Below are positions 9,085 to 18,982 of a stretch of 64,000 nt of DNA, in pieces. This stretch comes from [Eubacterium] yurii subsp. margaretiae ATCC 43715 (GTDB lineage Bacteria > Bacillota > Clostridia > Peptostreptococcales > Filifactoraceae). How positions within the stretch are numbered: position 1 is the stretch's first letter; each line of letters opens with the position of its first letter. Below the pieces are notes generated by a model. It was not told where the DNA came from. It searched no databases and saw nothing but the letters and a program-made list of their open reading frames with translations. Both the position numbers and the translations under genes were made by a program. The stretch spans positions 857,709 to 921,708 of the forward strand of contig GL405246.1 of NCBI GenBank assembly GCA_000146855.1, written 5' to 3'.

Positions 9085-9159
9085 TTGACAAGTATTACGA
9101 ATTATGATATATTACGTTTAACGATACAGATAAAAACGTAATAACAAAAAACGTAATAT
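9085..9159 (+). promoter_or_regulatory. Promoter and repeated operator of the padR gene
   Basis: A consensus promoter: TTGACA (9085-9090), 17-base spacer, TATATT (9108-9113). Overlapping and downstream lie copies of a CGTAATA word: ATATTACGTTT (9109-9119), AAACGTAAT (9134-9142) and AAACGTAATAT (9149-9159). The first and last form an 11-bp perfect inverted repeat, and a further TATTACG lies in the spacer. This fits autoregulation by the adjacent PadR protein. Confidence 0.65.
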
Positions 9160-9197
9160 CTAAAAGCATAATAAAAATTATAAAAGGAGGAGAAAAT

Positions 9198-9509
9198 ATG
9201 GGCAGGTTAGCAAACAGTGGTGCTTTAACAGAAAATATCTATTATATCCTACTTCGTCTACATAGTCCGGCACATGGATATGCACTGATGAAGGATATAG
9301 CGGAAATGACTGACGGACGTGTCAATCTTGGAGCAGGAACGCTATACGGAGCGCTTGATACATTACAAAAAAAGAAATGGATACAACAGTTAGACGAACA
9401 GTCAAAGGACAGAAAGATTGAGTACATCATTACAAATGATGGCAAGGAAAATTTTGAAAAAGAAATTATAAGACTTGAAGAGTTGCTGTCAAATGCAAAA
9501 AAAAGATAG
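9198..9509 (+). CDS. PadR-family transcriptional regulator
   Basis: A 103 aa winged-helix repressor. It shows the PadR pattern: ILLRLHSPAHGYALMKDIAEMT (helices 1-2), the recognition-helix stretch NLGAGTLYGALDTLQKKKWI and the wing RKIEYIITNDGKENF. It belongs to the short PadR subgroup with only a brief C-terminal dimer helix. It starts after AAAAGGAGGAG and is followed by a DUF2812 membrane protein, a pairing common in Firmicutes. The inverted CGTAATA repeats in its own promoter are the likely binding site. The inducer is unknown. Confidence 0.9.
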   Translation: MGRLANSGALTENIYYILLRLHSPAHGYALMKDIAEMTDGRVNLGAGTLYGALDTLQKKKWIQQLDEQSKDRKIEYIITNDGKENFEKEIIRLEELLSNAKKR

Positions 9510-9582
9510 GTCAACACGTATAAAATAAAATTTTAAAATATGCTCACAGGAGTTTATAAATAAAAAGCAAAGGAGAAAAACG

Positions 9583-10131
9583 ATGAAAACTACAGTTAAA
9601 AAGAGTTTTATAGATATAACTCAAGAAGAAAAATGGCTTAATGAACAGGGAGAACAAGGAAAGATGCTTATCAAATATTCTAACGGAGATTATGAGTTTG
9701 AAGATGTTTCTCCGGCGAAATTTCAATACAAAATTGATATTCCAAAGTATACGGGACAAAATAAGAAAGAATATTTTAAATTTTTAGAGCAAACAGGTAT
9801 AAGTGTTATTGCAGAGTATGCAGGTAGAGTATATTTAAGAAAGAACAAGGCAGATGGAGAATTAGAACTTTATACAGAAACTGAGGAGGTAAATAGACAA
9901 ATGAAAAAGCGTTATTCATTCTTTATAAGTGTTGGAGTATCACATTTTATGTTTGGATTATTTTTCTTATTACAAATGAAAAACTATATAGAGCAAAAGA
10001 GTGCACCGTTTTGGATATTGCTGGTATTTGGTACAGGATTTGCCATTTCAGGAGTGATATTCTTTATCACAGGCATTCTTAAACAAAAGAAAAATTTAAT
10101 ATCAAAAGAAGACAGAGATATATGGGAGTAA
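9583..10131 (+). CDS. DUF2812 membrane protein
   Basis: A 182 aa protein, DUF2812 type. Residues 1-100 are a cytoplasmic domain starting with the conserved pattern around EEKWLNEQGEQGKMLIKYSNG, which is the family signature. Two hydrophobic segments follow, near 112-130 (FFISVGVSHFMFGLFFLL) and 142-164 (FWILLVFGTGFAISGVIFFI), and the C-terminus is polar. It lies 73 bases after the PadR gene behind AAAGGAG and is probably in the same transcript. DUF2812 proteins go with PadR regulators, but their function is not known; a role in sensing or envelope stress is only a guess. Confidence 0.85.
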   Translation: MKTTVKKSFIDITQEEKWLNEQGEQGKMLIKYSNGDYEFEDVSPAKFQYKIDIPKYTGQNKKEYFKFLEQTGISVIAEYAGRVYLRKNKADGELELYTETEEVNRQMKKRYSFFISVGVSHFMFGLFFLLQMKNYIEQKSAPFWILLVFGTGFAISGVIFFITGILKQKKNLISKEDRDIWE

Positions 10132-10360
10132 AAATTAACTTTAATTATATCTAATTACTATCAAGAATAGTACAATTAATATTAAATACTTCATACTAAA
10201 ATCATTAAAAAAACATATGATATATTAGAGATATAAATTATTATAATAAAAGGAGGCAAAGTATAGAATAGATTTAGATGCATAGAATTATAAACCATTA
10301 TTAGCATAGAATATAATTATAAGAAATATGAAATAACTATGAAAGCAACACTAAATTAAA
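10132..10360. other. Non-coding gap with an orphan ribosome binding site
   Basis: No ORF is visible here. A perfect AAAAGGAGG (10248-10256) is followed by GTATAGAATAG with no start codon at a usable distance, as if a gene had been deleted from the end of the padR operon. Confidence 0.35.
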
Positions 10361-10403
10361 AGCCGTTGAAAATCATATTATTGAAATTCAACGACTTTTT
10401 TTA
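10361..10403 (+). terminator. Bidirectional terminator between DUF2812 and the NSS transporter
   Basis: AGCCGTTGAA pairs with TTCAACGACT (one mismatch) around a 16-base loop and is followed by T7 on the plus strand. On the minus strand it is preceded by the transporter stop codon and followed by GGCTTTTAATTT, so it can serve both convergent units. Confidence 0.75.
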
Positions 10404-10416
10404 TAAAAATATAGAA

Positions 10417-11751
10417 TTAGAAAGCTGTTTTATTTACAAGTGCAATTATACAAAGTATAGCTGCTAGTGGAACATATACATATTTACCAATATTATACCA
10501 TATAGGTGATATAGGTTTTTTTGCTCCCTTGTTTATTTCGTCTATCAAATCTTCTTTTTTCATTACCCAGAACCATGAGATAGCACCAAGTGTAGCTCCT
10601 ATAGGTATGATGTAGATAGAAACTAAATCCATCCAAGGACCCCATTTAGAAATAGGCTCCATAAATACTCCTACACCCATACAAATAAGGAACAATAGCC
10701 CTAATATATATCCTCTTTTAATCTTAGGGAAACGGAAGTTCACTGATTCCAAAACAACTTCAAGCATGTTTTGAAGTGAAGATATACCACCAAAAACAAC
10801 TGCAAGATACAATGCTATTGCAAACAATTGTCCGCCAGGCATACTTTGAAGTATTGTAGGAAGAACTACGAAAAGTAGTCCGGGACCTGCTGCTGGGTCA
10901 TGGTTGAATGCAAAGCACGCAGGCAACATTACCATAGCTGCAACCATAGCTGCTATAGTATCAAATATCGCAGTATCTCTTGCGCCTGCAACACAGTCTT
11001 CACTATCCGGAAGATATGCGCCGTATACTATCATACCGCTACCTGTAACTGAAAGAGAGAAGAATGCCTGTCCCATAGCTGCTACCCAGATATTAGCATC
11101 TGCAAGTTTACTCCAATCAGGAATGAACATATATTCATAGCCCTTTATTGCTCCTGGAAGCATTGCTATTCTTACAGCCATAAATACAAATAGTATGAAG
11201 AATAAAGGCATCATAACCTTATTCGATTTTTCTATACTTTCTGCACCAAATACAAGAGTAAGTAATGTTATTACTACTACTGCAAGATGTAGAGGTACAA
11301 CACCGAAATCTTGTGATGAAAATTGCTCAAACCAAGTTGCCGTATCAATGGTCATGATACTACCTGTAATAGATTGTAGCAATCCCTTTAAAACGTATGA
11401 TATAATTACTGCATAACCGATTGCAATACACATAGAACCTGCTAAAGGTATCCAACCTACATTTCTTCCTATAACGTTATCTTGTCCGCCTGATTTCCAA
11501 GCCATATGATAAGCACCTACAGTACCTGTCTTAGCTCTTCTACCTACAGCATATTCTGTAGATAATCCTGTATAACTGAATATTACGATAAATATTAAAT
11601 ATGCTATTAAAAATGCCGAGCCACCACTGCTTCCAAGTTTGTAAGGGAAGCCCCAGACATTTGCCATACCAACCGCAGAGCCTACACAAGCAAGGATAAA
11701 GCCTATCTTCGAGTTAAACTTTTTTTCACTTCCGCCATTATTACTACTCAT
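10417..11751 (-). CDS. Sodium-dependent amino-acid transporter (NSS/SNF family)
   Basis: An inner-membrane Na+-coupled symporter of the neurotransmitter:sodium symporter family (LeuT fold). The 444 aa protein begins with the family hallmark: GFILACVGSAVGMANVWGFP in TM1, including the unwound NVWGFPY motif that holds Na+ and substrate. Some 11 membrane segments follow, including the GQAFFSLSVTGSGM stretch of TM6. It starts at ATG behind TAGGAGGTG. It lies just downstream of tyrosine phenol-lyase on the same strand, 203 bases away. Prokaryotic NSS transporters next to tryptophanase (TnaT) carry tryptophan, so here tyrosine is the likely cargo by context. It may be transcribed with tpl or from its own promoter. 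Confidence 0.88.
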   Translation of the reverse strand: MSSNNGGSEKKFNSKIGFILACVGSAVGMANVWGFPYKLGSSGGSAFLIAYLIFIVIFSYTGLSTEYAVGRRAKTGTVGAYHMAWKSGGQDNVIGRNVGWIPLAGSMCIAIGYAVIISYVLKGLLQSITGSIMTIDTATWFEQFSSQDFGVVPLHLAVVVITLLTLVFGAESIEKSNKVMMPLFFILFVFMAVRIAMLPGAIKGYEYMFIPDWSKLADANIWVAAMGQAFFSLSVTGSGMIVYGAYLPDSEDCVAGARDTAIFDTIAAMVAAMVMLPACFAFNHDPAAGPGLLFVVLPTILQSMPGGQLFAIALYLAVVFGGISSLQNMLEVVLESVNFRFPKIKRGYILGLLFLICMGVGVFMEPISKWGPWMDLVSIYIIPIGATLGAISWFWVMKKEDLIDEINKGAKKPISPIWYNIGKYVYVPLAAILCIIALVNKTAF

Positions 11752-11890
11752 TAATTACACCTCCTAAATTTTGCAAAGGTTTTTTTAAAGTACACAATAT
11801 TGAAAACACATAATTCCTAAAATCACGAATACTACTCTTTTTCACTATGTACTTTTTAATAATATAAAAAATAAATCTATAAACTTTTAA

Positions 11891-11925
11891 GGGGATATGA
11901 CTCTTCATAGAAAAACCATATCCCC
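11891..11925 (-). terminator. Hairpin between tpl and the transporter gene
   Basis: GGGGATATG pairs perfectly with CATATCCCC around a 17-base loop. On the minus strand it is followed by TTAAAAGTTT, a weak T tract, so it may reduce rather than stop read-through from tpl into the transporter gene. Confidence 0.5.
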
Positions 11926-11954
11926 GATTTAAACCAGTGCGGTTTTTAAAAATA

Positions 11955-13352
<1,398 letters not shown>

Positions 13353-13380
13353 TTAGAATTAAATACAAAAAAATATAATA

Positions 13381-13447
13381 GTGTATACACGTTGTAAACA
13401 CTTTGTTTGAACAAGAACATAATAAAACTTTTTTTCCCTTTTGTCAA
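13381..13447 (-). promoter_or_regulatory. tpl promoter with palindromic operator
   Basis: Read on the minus strand: TTGACA (13442-13447), 17-base spacer, TATTAT (13419-13424). Downstream of the start point lie the perfect palindrome GTGTATACAC (13381-13390) and a related GTGTTTACAA (13392-13401). Their position would allow a repressor to block transcription. The regulator is unknown. Confidence 0.6.
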
Positions 13448-13795
13448 GTAGGAAATTATTTTTTCTTGAAACTTTTTACCTATAGAAAAAGTGGTTTTTA
13501 TCTGCATAACGTTTTTATAAATTTGCTATAAATATTAAATGCGTATTTATAAATTGTAAAAAATGTGAAAACGATATAAAATTGATGTTATTGTGTTAAG
13601 TGGTAACATAGAAAAAAATAATAAAAAATTATTAAAAATATTAATTTTCTTCCTTATTTAATTTATAATTATAGTGAAAATTGACAAAAATATACATTAT
13701 ATGGCATAAAAGTATAAATGTATTTTTTAATAATGCAAAAATATTTGCAGAAATATATGCAATTATAAAAATAATATAACAATAAATAAATATAC

Positions 13796-13884
13796 TTGAT
13801 TTTTAAGCTATAATCTGATAAAATATAGCAAAACCGAATATAAAAATTTATATCGGAGTGGGGAAACCCACTCTTTGTTTTTAT
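13796..13884 (+). promoter_or_regulatory. Promoter and promoter-proximal terminator of the rimP-nusA-infB operon
   Basis: TTGATT (13796-13801), 17-base spacer and TAAAAT (13819-13824) form a promoter. A few bases after the predicted start comes hairpin 1 (13834-13856, CCGA/ATATAAA pairing with TTTATAT/CGG). It abuts hairpin 2, GAGTGGG-GAAA-CCCACTC (13856-13873), which has a GAAA tetraloop and is followed by TTTGTTTTTAT: a textbook intrinsic terminator about 345 bases before the rimP start. This suggests attenuation of the operon. The rest of the 880-base tpl-rimP gap shows only AT-rich sequence. Confidence 0.65.
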
Positions 13885-14218
13885 ATAAAAGTAAAAATGG
13901 ATGTTTTAATGTAAGTATAATTATAGGAATAATCGTATAACAATTACTTTTATATAATTACTGACATAGCATATATTAATACTGATTAAATAGCAAGACT
14001 AGTATATAAATGTCTTAGCGCCAAGCTTGAATTTATAAAATTGACTTTTAGTAAATTGTAAATATCTAGTGTTGCGTATTTTTAATTAGTGAGTCAGTAT
14101 GTGAAAATCTATTGAGTAAAAGTATTCTAAAACTGCATTATATTGATTGATGTTGTTATTTTTAATTAATATCGTTGTTTATATAATAGACTAGTAAAAA
14201 AATAGGAGGAGAAGATTC

Positions 14219-14680
14219 ATGTCAAAAAAAATTGAGCAAATTACCGAAGAACTTGTGCTTAGAGTATTACCTGAAGAATATGAAATGGTTGATGTAGAAT
14301 ATGTAAAAGAAGCCGGTGAGATGTATTTGAGGATACTCATAGACAAGGATGGCAGTATGACAATAGACGACTGTGTGAAGCTAAGCGGTATAATAGGTGA
14401 CGAAATTGACAAAAAAGACTATATCAAAGATGCCTATAATCTTGAAATTTCTTCTCCTGGACTTGACAGAACGCTAAAAAAGGACAGGGATTTTGTTAGA
14501 GAAAAGGGAAAGGATGTTGAAGTCAAATTATTCAAGAAAGATGAAAAATATGGCAAGGAATTTGTAGCAGTTCTTGAAGGTTTGGATGAAAATGGAAATG
14601 TTGTTTTTGTGATTGACGAAGAAGTAGTGAGTATTGATAAAAAGGAAATAGCAAAGATAAATCTATATTTGGAGTTTTAA
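14219..14680 (+). CDS. rimP: Ribosome maturation factor RimP
   Basis: A 153 aa protein required for maturation of the 30S subunit. It has the RimP alpha/beta N-domain (EYEMVDVEYVKEAGEMYLRI, GSMTIDDCVKLSG), the ISSPGLDRTLKKDRDF signature near residues 78-94, and a C-terminal SH3-like domain ending in IAKINLYLEF. The start is supported by TAGGAGGAG. It heads the conserved rimP-nusA-ylxR-ylxQ-infB-rbfA cluster, with nusA beginning 24 bases downstream. Confidence 0.95.
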   Translation: MSKKIEQITEELVLRVLPEEYEMVDVEYVKEAGEMYLRILIDKDGSMTIDDCVKLSGIIGDEIDKKDYIKDAYNLEISSPGLDRTLKKDRDFVREKGKDVEVKLFKKDEKYGKEFVAVLEGLDENGNVVFVIDEEVVSIDKKEIAKINLYLEF

Positions 14681-14704
14681 GAGAAATAAGGAGGAAGACA
14701 AAAG

Positions 14705-15784
14705 ATGAATACAGAGTTTATAAGAGCTCTTGATCAGTTGGAAAAACAAAAGGGAATAAAAAAAGAAATATTACTTGATGCTATAAATCAGGCGATATTA
14801 AATGCATATAAGAAGAATTACGGTAGTAATGCGGAAGTGGAAGTTAGCATAGATACCAAAAAAGGAGATATAAAAATCATAAATCCAATAACAATAGTGG
14901 ATGATGATAAGGTAGACATACTTGATAATGAAATGACTGTTGAATATGCCAATCAATTTTTTGGAAAACAGTACAAAGAGGGAGATATTGTAAGAGAAGA
15001 GGTAACTCCTAAAGATTTTGGCAGAATAGCTACTCAAGCTGCAAGACAAATAGTGGTTCAAAAGATAAAGGAAGCTGAAAAAGACATCCAATACACTGAA
15101 TTTAAAAAGAAGGAAACAGAAATAATCACAGGTATGGTTTCCCGAATATCAAAGAGCACTGTTTATGCTGATATAAGTATATTAGGTGAAAATGACATAA
15201 TGATAAATGCAGAGGGGGTACTTCCAAACGGGGAACAGATGTCCGGTGATAATTATGAACTTGGACAAAATATGAAGTTTTACATCTTGGAAGTAAAAAG
15301 AACTAATAACAAGACACAGATAGTCTTGTCTAGATCTCATCCCGGACTTGTAAAAAGACTGTTTGAAATGGAAGTGCCGGAAATTTTTGATGGAACTGTA
15401 GAGATAATTTCCATCTCAAGAGAAGCAGGTTCAAGGACTAAGATGGCGGTCAAAACAAATATGCAGGATGTTGATCCTATTGGAGCCTGCGTAGGAACAA
15501 GAGGACAAAGAGTAAAGAATATAACTGATGAGATAAATGGAGAAAAAATCGACATAATAGAATATAACGATGATTTAGCTGAATATATAACAGCTTCATT
15601 ATCACCTGCCAAGGTAGTTTCAGTGGAAATAGATGAAGAAGAGAAGATTGCCAAGGTAATTGTGCCGGATGATAAGCTATCTCTTGCCATAGGGAAAGAG
15701 GGGCAAAATGCAAGACTGGCAGCTAAGCTTACAAATTGGAAGATAGATATAAAGTGTGAATCGGAAATGTTCGGACAGGAATAA
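14705..15784 (+). CDS. nusA: Transcription termination/antitermination factor NusA
   Basis: NusA binds RNA polymerase and modulates pausing, termination and antitermination. The 359 aa protein has the N-terminal polymerase-binding domain (about 1-125), an S1 domain (about 130-200), KH1 with DPIGACVGTRGQRVKNI and KH2 with LSLAIGKEGQNARLAAKL. It lacks the C-terminal acidic repeats of E. coli NusA, as is normal for Firmicutes. It is preceded by AAGGAGGAAG. As the second gene of an operon with a terminator in its leader, NusA could affect its own expression, but that is inference. Confidence 0.96.
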   Translation: MNTEFIRALDQLEKQKGIKKEILLDAINQAILNAYKKNYGSNAEVEVSIDTKKGDIKIINPITIVDDDKVDILDNEMTVEYANQFFGKQYKEGDIVREEVTPKDFGRIATQAARQIVVQKIKEAEKDIQYTEFKKKETEIITGMVSRISKSTVYADISILGENDIMINAEGVLPNGEQMSGDNYELGQNMKFYILEVKRTNNKTQIVLSRSHPGLVKRLFEMEVPEIFDGTVEIISISREAGSRTKMAVKTNMQDVDPIGACVGTRGQRVKNITDEINGEKIDIIEYNDDLAEYITASLSPAKVVSVEIDEEEKIAKVIVPDDKLSLAIGKEGQNARLAAKLTNWKIDIKCESEMFGQE

Positions 15785-15799
15785 GGTGGAAAAATAGAT

Positions 15800-16069
15800 A
15801 TGAAGACGAAGAAAGTTCCACTTAGAAAATGTATAGTTTGTCAGAATCAGTTTGACAAGAAACAACTTATAAGAGTAGTCAAGAACAAAGAAGATGAAAT
15901 ATTTATAGATAAGACATTCAAAGCAGGCGGTCGTGGTGCCTATGTATGCAATAACAAGGACTGTATTGAAAAGCTCAAAAAAAGCAAGGCACTGGATAGG
16001 ACTTTCAAATGCAAGGTTGATGTCAAGATATATGATGATATATTATCGGAGATAGAAAAAAGTGAATAA
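15800..16069 (+). CDS. ylxR: YlxR/RnpM-family protein (DUF448)
   Basis: An 89 aa basic protein of the YlxR family, described in Bacillus as an RNA-binding modulator of RNase P (RnpM). It contains the family's RKCIVCQ motif near the N-terminus, the KAGGRGAYVC stretch with conserved Gly/Arg/Cys, and CIEKLKKSKALDRTFK. It lies between nusA and ylxQ as in most Firmicutes; its last codons overlap the ylxQ start by 8 bases. The role in this organism is by homology only. Confidence 0.92.
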   Translation: MKTKKVPLRKCIVCQNQFDKKQLIRVVKNKEDEIFIDKTFKAGGRGAYVCNNKDCIEKLKKSKALDRTFKCKVDVKIYDDILSEIEKSE

Positions 16070-16403
16070 GAAGAAGATATCAGCACTTTTAGGCTTTGCC
16101 ATGAAAAGTAGAAAATTGGTATATGGAGAGCAGAACACATTAAATGCGATAAAGTCAAATAAAGCAAAGATTGTATTTATTGCAAGTGATATATCGGATA
16201 ATACAAGGAAGAGACTTCAAGACAAGTCAAACTATAGAGATATCCCAACCATTGATACGTTTGACAGGTATGAATTAGGCGGGATAATTGGAAAAGAATT
16301 TGCCGGCTGTTTAGCCGTAACTGATAAAAATTTTTTTGAAGGAATAATGAAATATATTGGAGGCGAAAATATTGGAAAAGAAGAGAGTTTACACAATAGC
16401 TGA
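16062..16403 (+). CDS. ylxQ: L7Ae-family ribosomal/RNA-binding protein YlxQ
   Basis: A 113 aa protein of the L7Ae/L30e/S12e family, which binds kink-turn RNA. Features are the [16 protein letters not shown] segment, the [17 protein letters not shown] strand-helix and the [15 protein letters not shown] region near the end. It starts at GTG 16062, inside the ylxR end, consistent with coupled translation. Its tail is overlapped by infB. The RNA target is unknown. Confidence 0.88.
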   Translation: MNKKKISALLGFAMKSRKLVYGEQNTLNAIKSNKAKIVFIASDISDNTRKRLQDKSNYRDIPTIDTFDRYELGGIIGKEFAGCLAVTDKNFFEGIMKYIGGENIGKEESLHNS

Positions 16404-18573
16404 AGAACTGGGTATACCAAGTAAAGAACTGATAGCAAAACTCGAAGAACTTGACATCAAGGTGTCCAGTCATATGAGCACTCTTACTATTGAAGAGGCT
16501 GATATCATAGTGGAGATGTTGAGAGAAGAAAGTAAACCTAAGGCAAAAGCTAAGGAAGAAGCCAAAAAAGAAGAAAAACCGAAAGAAGAAGTAAAGGCTA
16601 AAGAAGATAAAAAAGAACAAGACGTAGCTAAAAAAGAAAAGCATGAGAGAAAAGAAGACAAGGTAGAAGAAAAGAAAGAAGAAAAAGCTGAAGAAAAAAA
16701 CGAAAAACAAAGCAAGAAGGATAAAAAAGATAAAAGAGACAAGCGCAGACAAAATGAGTCATCTAAAGCTGATACAAAAAAACAGGACACACAAGAGGTC
16801 AAGGAAGAAAAAACTGATGGTGAAGATGATGGTATAATTCAACTTGATAATACGGTTGTTGTAGGTGAGTTTGCAAATTTGATAAAAGTGCCTGCTACAC
16901 AGGTTATAATGAGTCTTATGAAGATGGGGATAATGGCAAATATCAATCAAAATATCAAGTTTGAAACTGCAGAAAAAATTGCTTATGAACATGATATATT
17001 GGTAGAACTAAAACCTCAAGAAGAAGAGGCTGAGGATATTATAATAGAAAACGATCAGGAAGAAGACCTGAGTCCAAGACCTCCAATAGTTACTGTAATG
17101 GGTCACGTTGACCACGGTAAGACATCGTTGCTTGATGCCATAAGAAATACTAAGGTGACAGATAGAGAAGCCGGCGGTATAACTCAACATATAGGTGCCT
17201 CAGAAGTGTATGTCAATGGAAAAAAAGTTGTATTTCTTGATACTCCAGGTCATGAGGCCTTTACACAAATGAGATTAAGAGGGGCACAGGTAACAGATAT
17301 AGCTATATTGGTTGTTGCAGCAGATGACGGTATCATGCCGCAAACAGTAGAGGCGATTTCGCATGCCAAGGCTGCCAATATACCGATAATAGTAGCCATA
17401 AATAAGATAGACAAGCCGACTGCAAATATCGAAAGGGTAAGACAGGAGCTTTCAAACAACGGACTCTTGGTAGAAGCATGGGGTGGAACAATAGTAGATG
17501 TACCTGTTTCTGCAAAAAAAGGCGAAAACATAGATAAACTCCTTGAAATGATACTGATAGTTGCCGAACTGGAAGAACTTAAGGCAAATCCTAACAGACC
17601 TGCAGTTGGAACGGTAATAGAGTCAAATTTGGACAAGGGAAGAGGAGCTGTTGCAACAGTTATAGTTTCTAACGGTACTCTTAAGGTAGGAGATCCTGTC
17701 ATAGCAGGTACGGCTTATGGAAAGATAAGAGCTTTGTTCAATGACAAGGGGCAAAGAGTGAAAAAGGCGACTCCTTCAACACCTGTTGAGATACTTGGGC
17801 TTAATGAAGTACCACTTGCAGGAGATCAGTTTGTCGTAATGCCAAGTGAAAAGGCTGCAAGAGCAATCGGCGAAAAAAGACGTGAAAAACAAAGAGATGA
17901 ACAGATGAAGGCAAGCTCAAAGATTACTCTTGAAGACTTGTTCGACAAGATGCAAGAGGGAGAAGTAAAAGAGCTGAATATGGTCTTAAAAGCCGATGTT
18001 CAAGGTTCAGTAGAGGCTATAAGACAATCTGTTGAAAAGATTTCTAATGAAGAAGTACAATTAAAAGTAATTCACTCAGGAGTCGGAGCAGTAACAGATT
18101 CTGACATCATGCTTGCTTCAGCATCAAATGCGATAGTTATTGGTTTCAACGTAAGACCTGCTGCAAGTGCGGCTGCTATGGCAGAGCGTGAACGTGTAGA
18201 TTTAAGAACATATAGAATAATATATGAACTTATTGAAGACATAGAAAAAGCCATGAAGGGTATGTTGGAGCCTGAATACAAGGAAGTTGTAATAGGACAG
18301 GCTCAAGTTAGAGAGTTGTTCAAGGTATCAGGACTTGGTACTATTGCAGGTTCTTATGTAACTGACGGAAAGGTAAGCAGAAATGCCAAGGCAAGACTTG
18401 TCAGAAACGGAATAGTAATATATGACGGAGCAATATCTTCTGTCAGAAGATTCAAGGATGACGTAAAAGAAGTAAACCGAGGATATGAATGCGGTATAAT
18501 GCTTGAAAACTTTAATGACATCAAGGAAGAAGATATTATAGAAATATACGAAATGCAAGAAATAGAAAGATAA
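16372..18573 (+). CDS. infB: Translation initiation factor IF-2
   Basis: IF-2 is the GTPase that brings fMet-tRNA to the 30S subunit and promotes subunit joining. In order: an IF2-N domain ([18 protein letters not shown]), a 100-residue Lys/Glu-rich linker, a second IF2-N domain, then the G domain with [12 protein letters not shown] (G1), DTPGHEAF (G3) and NKIDKP (G4), and domains II-IV. I place the start at TTG 16372, 8 bases after GGAGG (16359-16363); a TTG at 16357 is also in frame but the ribosome binding site would lie inside its coding sequence. The protein is 733 aa. The gene overlaps ylxQ by 32 bases. Confidence 0.95.
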   Translation: MEKKRVYTIAEELGIPSKELIAKLEELDIKVSSHMSTLTIEEADIIVEMLREESKPKAKAKEEAKKEEKPKEEVKAKEDKKEQDVAKKEKHERKEDKVEEKKEEKAEEKNEKQSKKDKKDKRDKRRQNESSKADTKKQDTQEVKEEKTDGEDDGIIQLDNTVVVGEFANLIKVPATQVIMSLMKMGIMANINQNIKFETAEKIAYEHDILVELKPQEEEAEDIIIENDQEEDLSPRPPIVTVMGHVDHGKTSLLDAIRNTKVTDREAGGITQHIGASEVYVNGKKVVFLDTPGHEAFTQMRLRGAQVTDIAILVVAADDGIMPQTVEAISHAKAANIPIIVAINKIDKPTANIERVRQELSNNGLLVEAWGGTIVDVPVSAKKGENIDKLLEMILIVAELEELKANPNRPAVGTVIESNLDKGRGAVATVIVSNGTLKVGDPVIAGTAYGKIRALFNDKGQRVKKATPSTPVEILGLNEVPLAGDQFVVMPSEKAARAIGEKRREKQRDEQMKASSKITLEDLFDKMQEGEVKELNMVLKADVQGSVEAIRQSVEKISNEEVQLKVIHSGVGAVTDSDIMLASASNAIVIGFNVRPAASAAAMAERERVDLRTYRIIYELIEDIEKAMKGMLEPEYKEVVIGQAQVRELFKVSGLGTIAGSYVTDGKVSRNAKARLVRNGIVIYDGAISSVRRFKDDVKEVNRGYECGIMLENFNDIKEEDIIEIYEMQEIER

Positions 18574-18584
18574 TGAGGATATAG

Positions 18585-18980
18585 ATGAAATTTGAAAGAA
18601 CTCAGAGAATAGGAGAGGAAATAAAAAAGACGATAACTAAGATGTTAATTGAGGGGCATATAAAAAACACTGTGCTTCTCAATACACATTCTTTGATATC
18701 TGTTGTGTCTGTCGATGTTGTGAGAGATCTCAAATACGCCTATGTATATATCAGCGTACTTGGTCAAGGTCAAGAAGAGATTATTGCTTCACTTCAAAAA
18801 TCAGCAGGCTTTATAAGAAAGGAAGTCGGCAGATTTACAAAACTGAGATATACTCCAGAGCTTATATTCTTGGAAGACAATTCGATAAAAAACGGAGTCG
18901 AAATGATATCCAAGATAAACAAGATAGCAGAGGCTGAGCATAGAGAAGAGGCCTTAGAATCGGAAGATGAGGATTTGTAA
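18585..18980 (+). CDS. rbfA: Ribosome-binding factor A
   Basis: RbfA is a KH-like protein that binds the 30S subunit late in its maturation. The 131 aa protein has the family N-terminus (RTQRIGEEIKKTITKMLIE), the VSVVDVVRDLKYAYVY-like strand region near 40-56 and the core motif FIRKEVGRFTKLRYTPELIF, followed by a short acidic tail. It follows infB by 11 bases, with GAGGATATAG as ribosome binding site, and nrnA begins 2 bases after its stop. Confidence 0.95.
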   Translation: MKFERTQRIGEEIKKTITKMLIEGHIKNTVLLNTHSLISVVSVDVVRDLKYAYVYISVLGQGQEEIIASLQKSAGFIRKEVGRFTKLRYTPELIFLEDNSIKNGVEMISKINKIAEAEHREEALESEDEDL

Positions 18981-18982
18981 AA

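Noticed and set aside
16357..16371. infB start at TTG 16357
   Set aside because: GGAGG at 16359-16363 would be within the coding region; it fits TTG 16372.
16177..16752. 191-codon minus-strand ORF opposite ylxQ and infB
   Set aside because: It is Phe/Leu/Ser-rich because it reads the complement of the Lys/Glu-rich linker of IF-2; no start signal.
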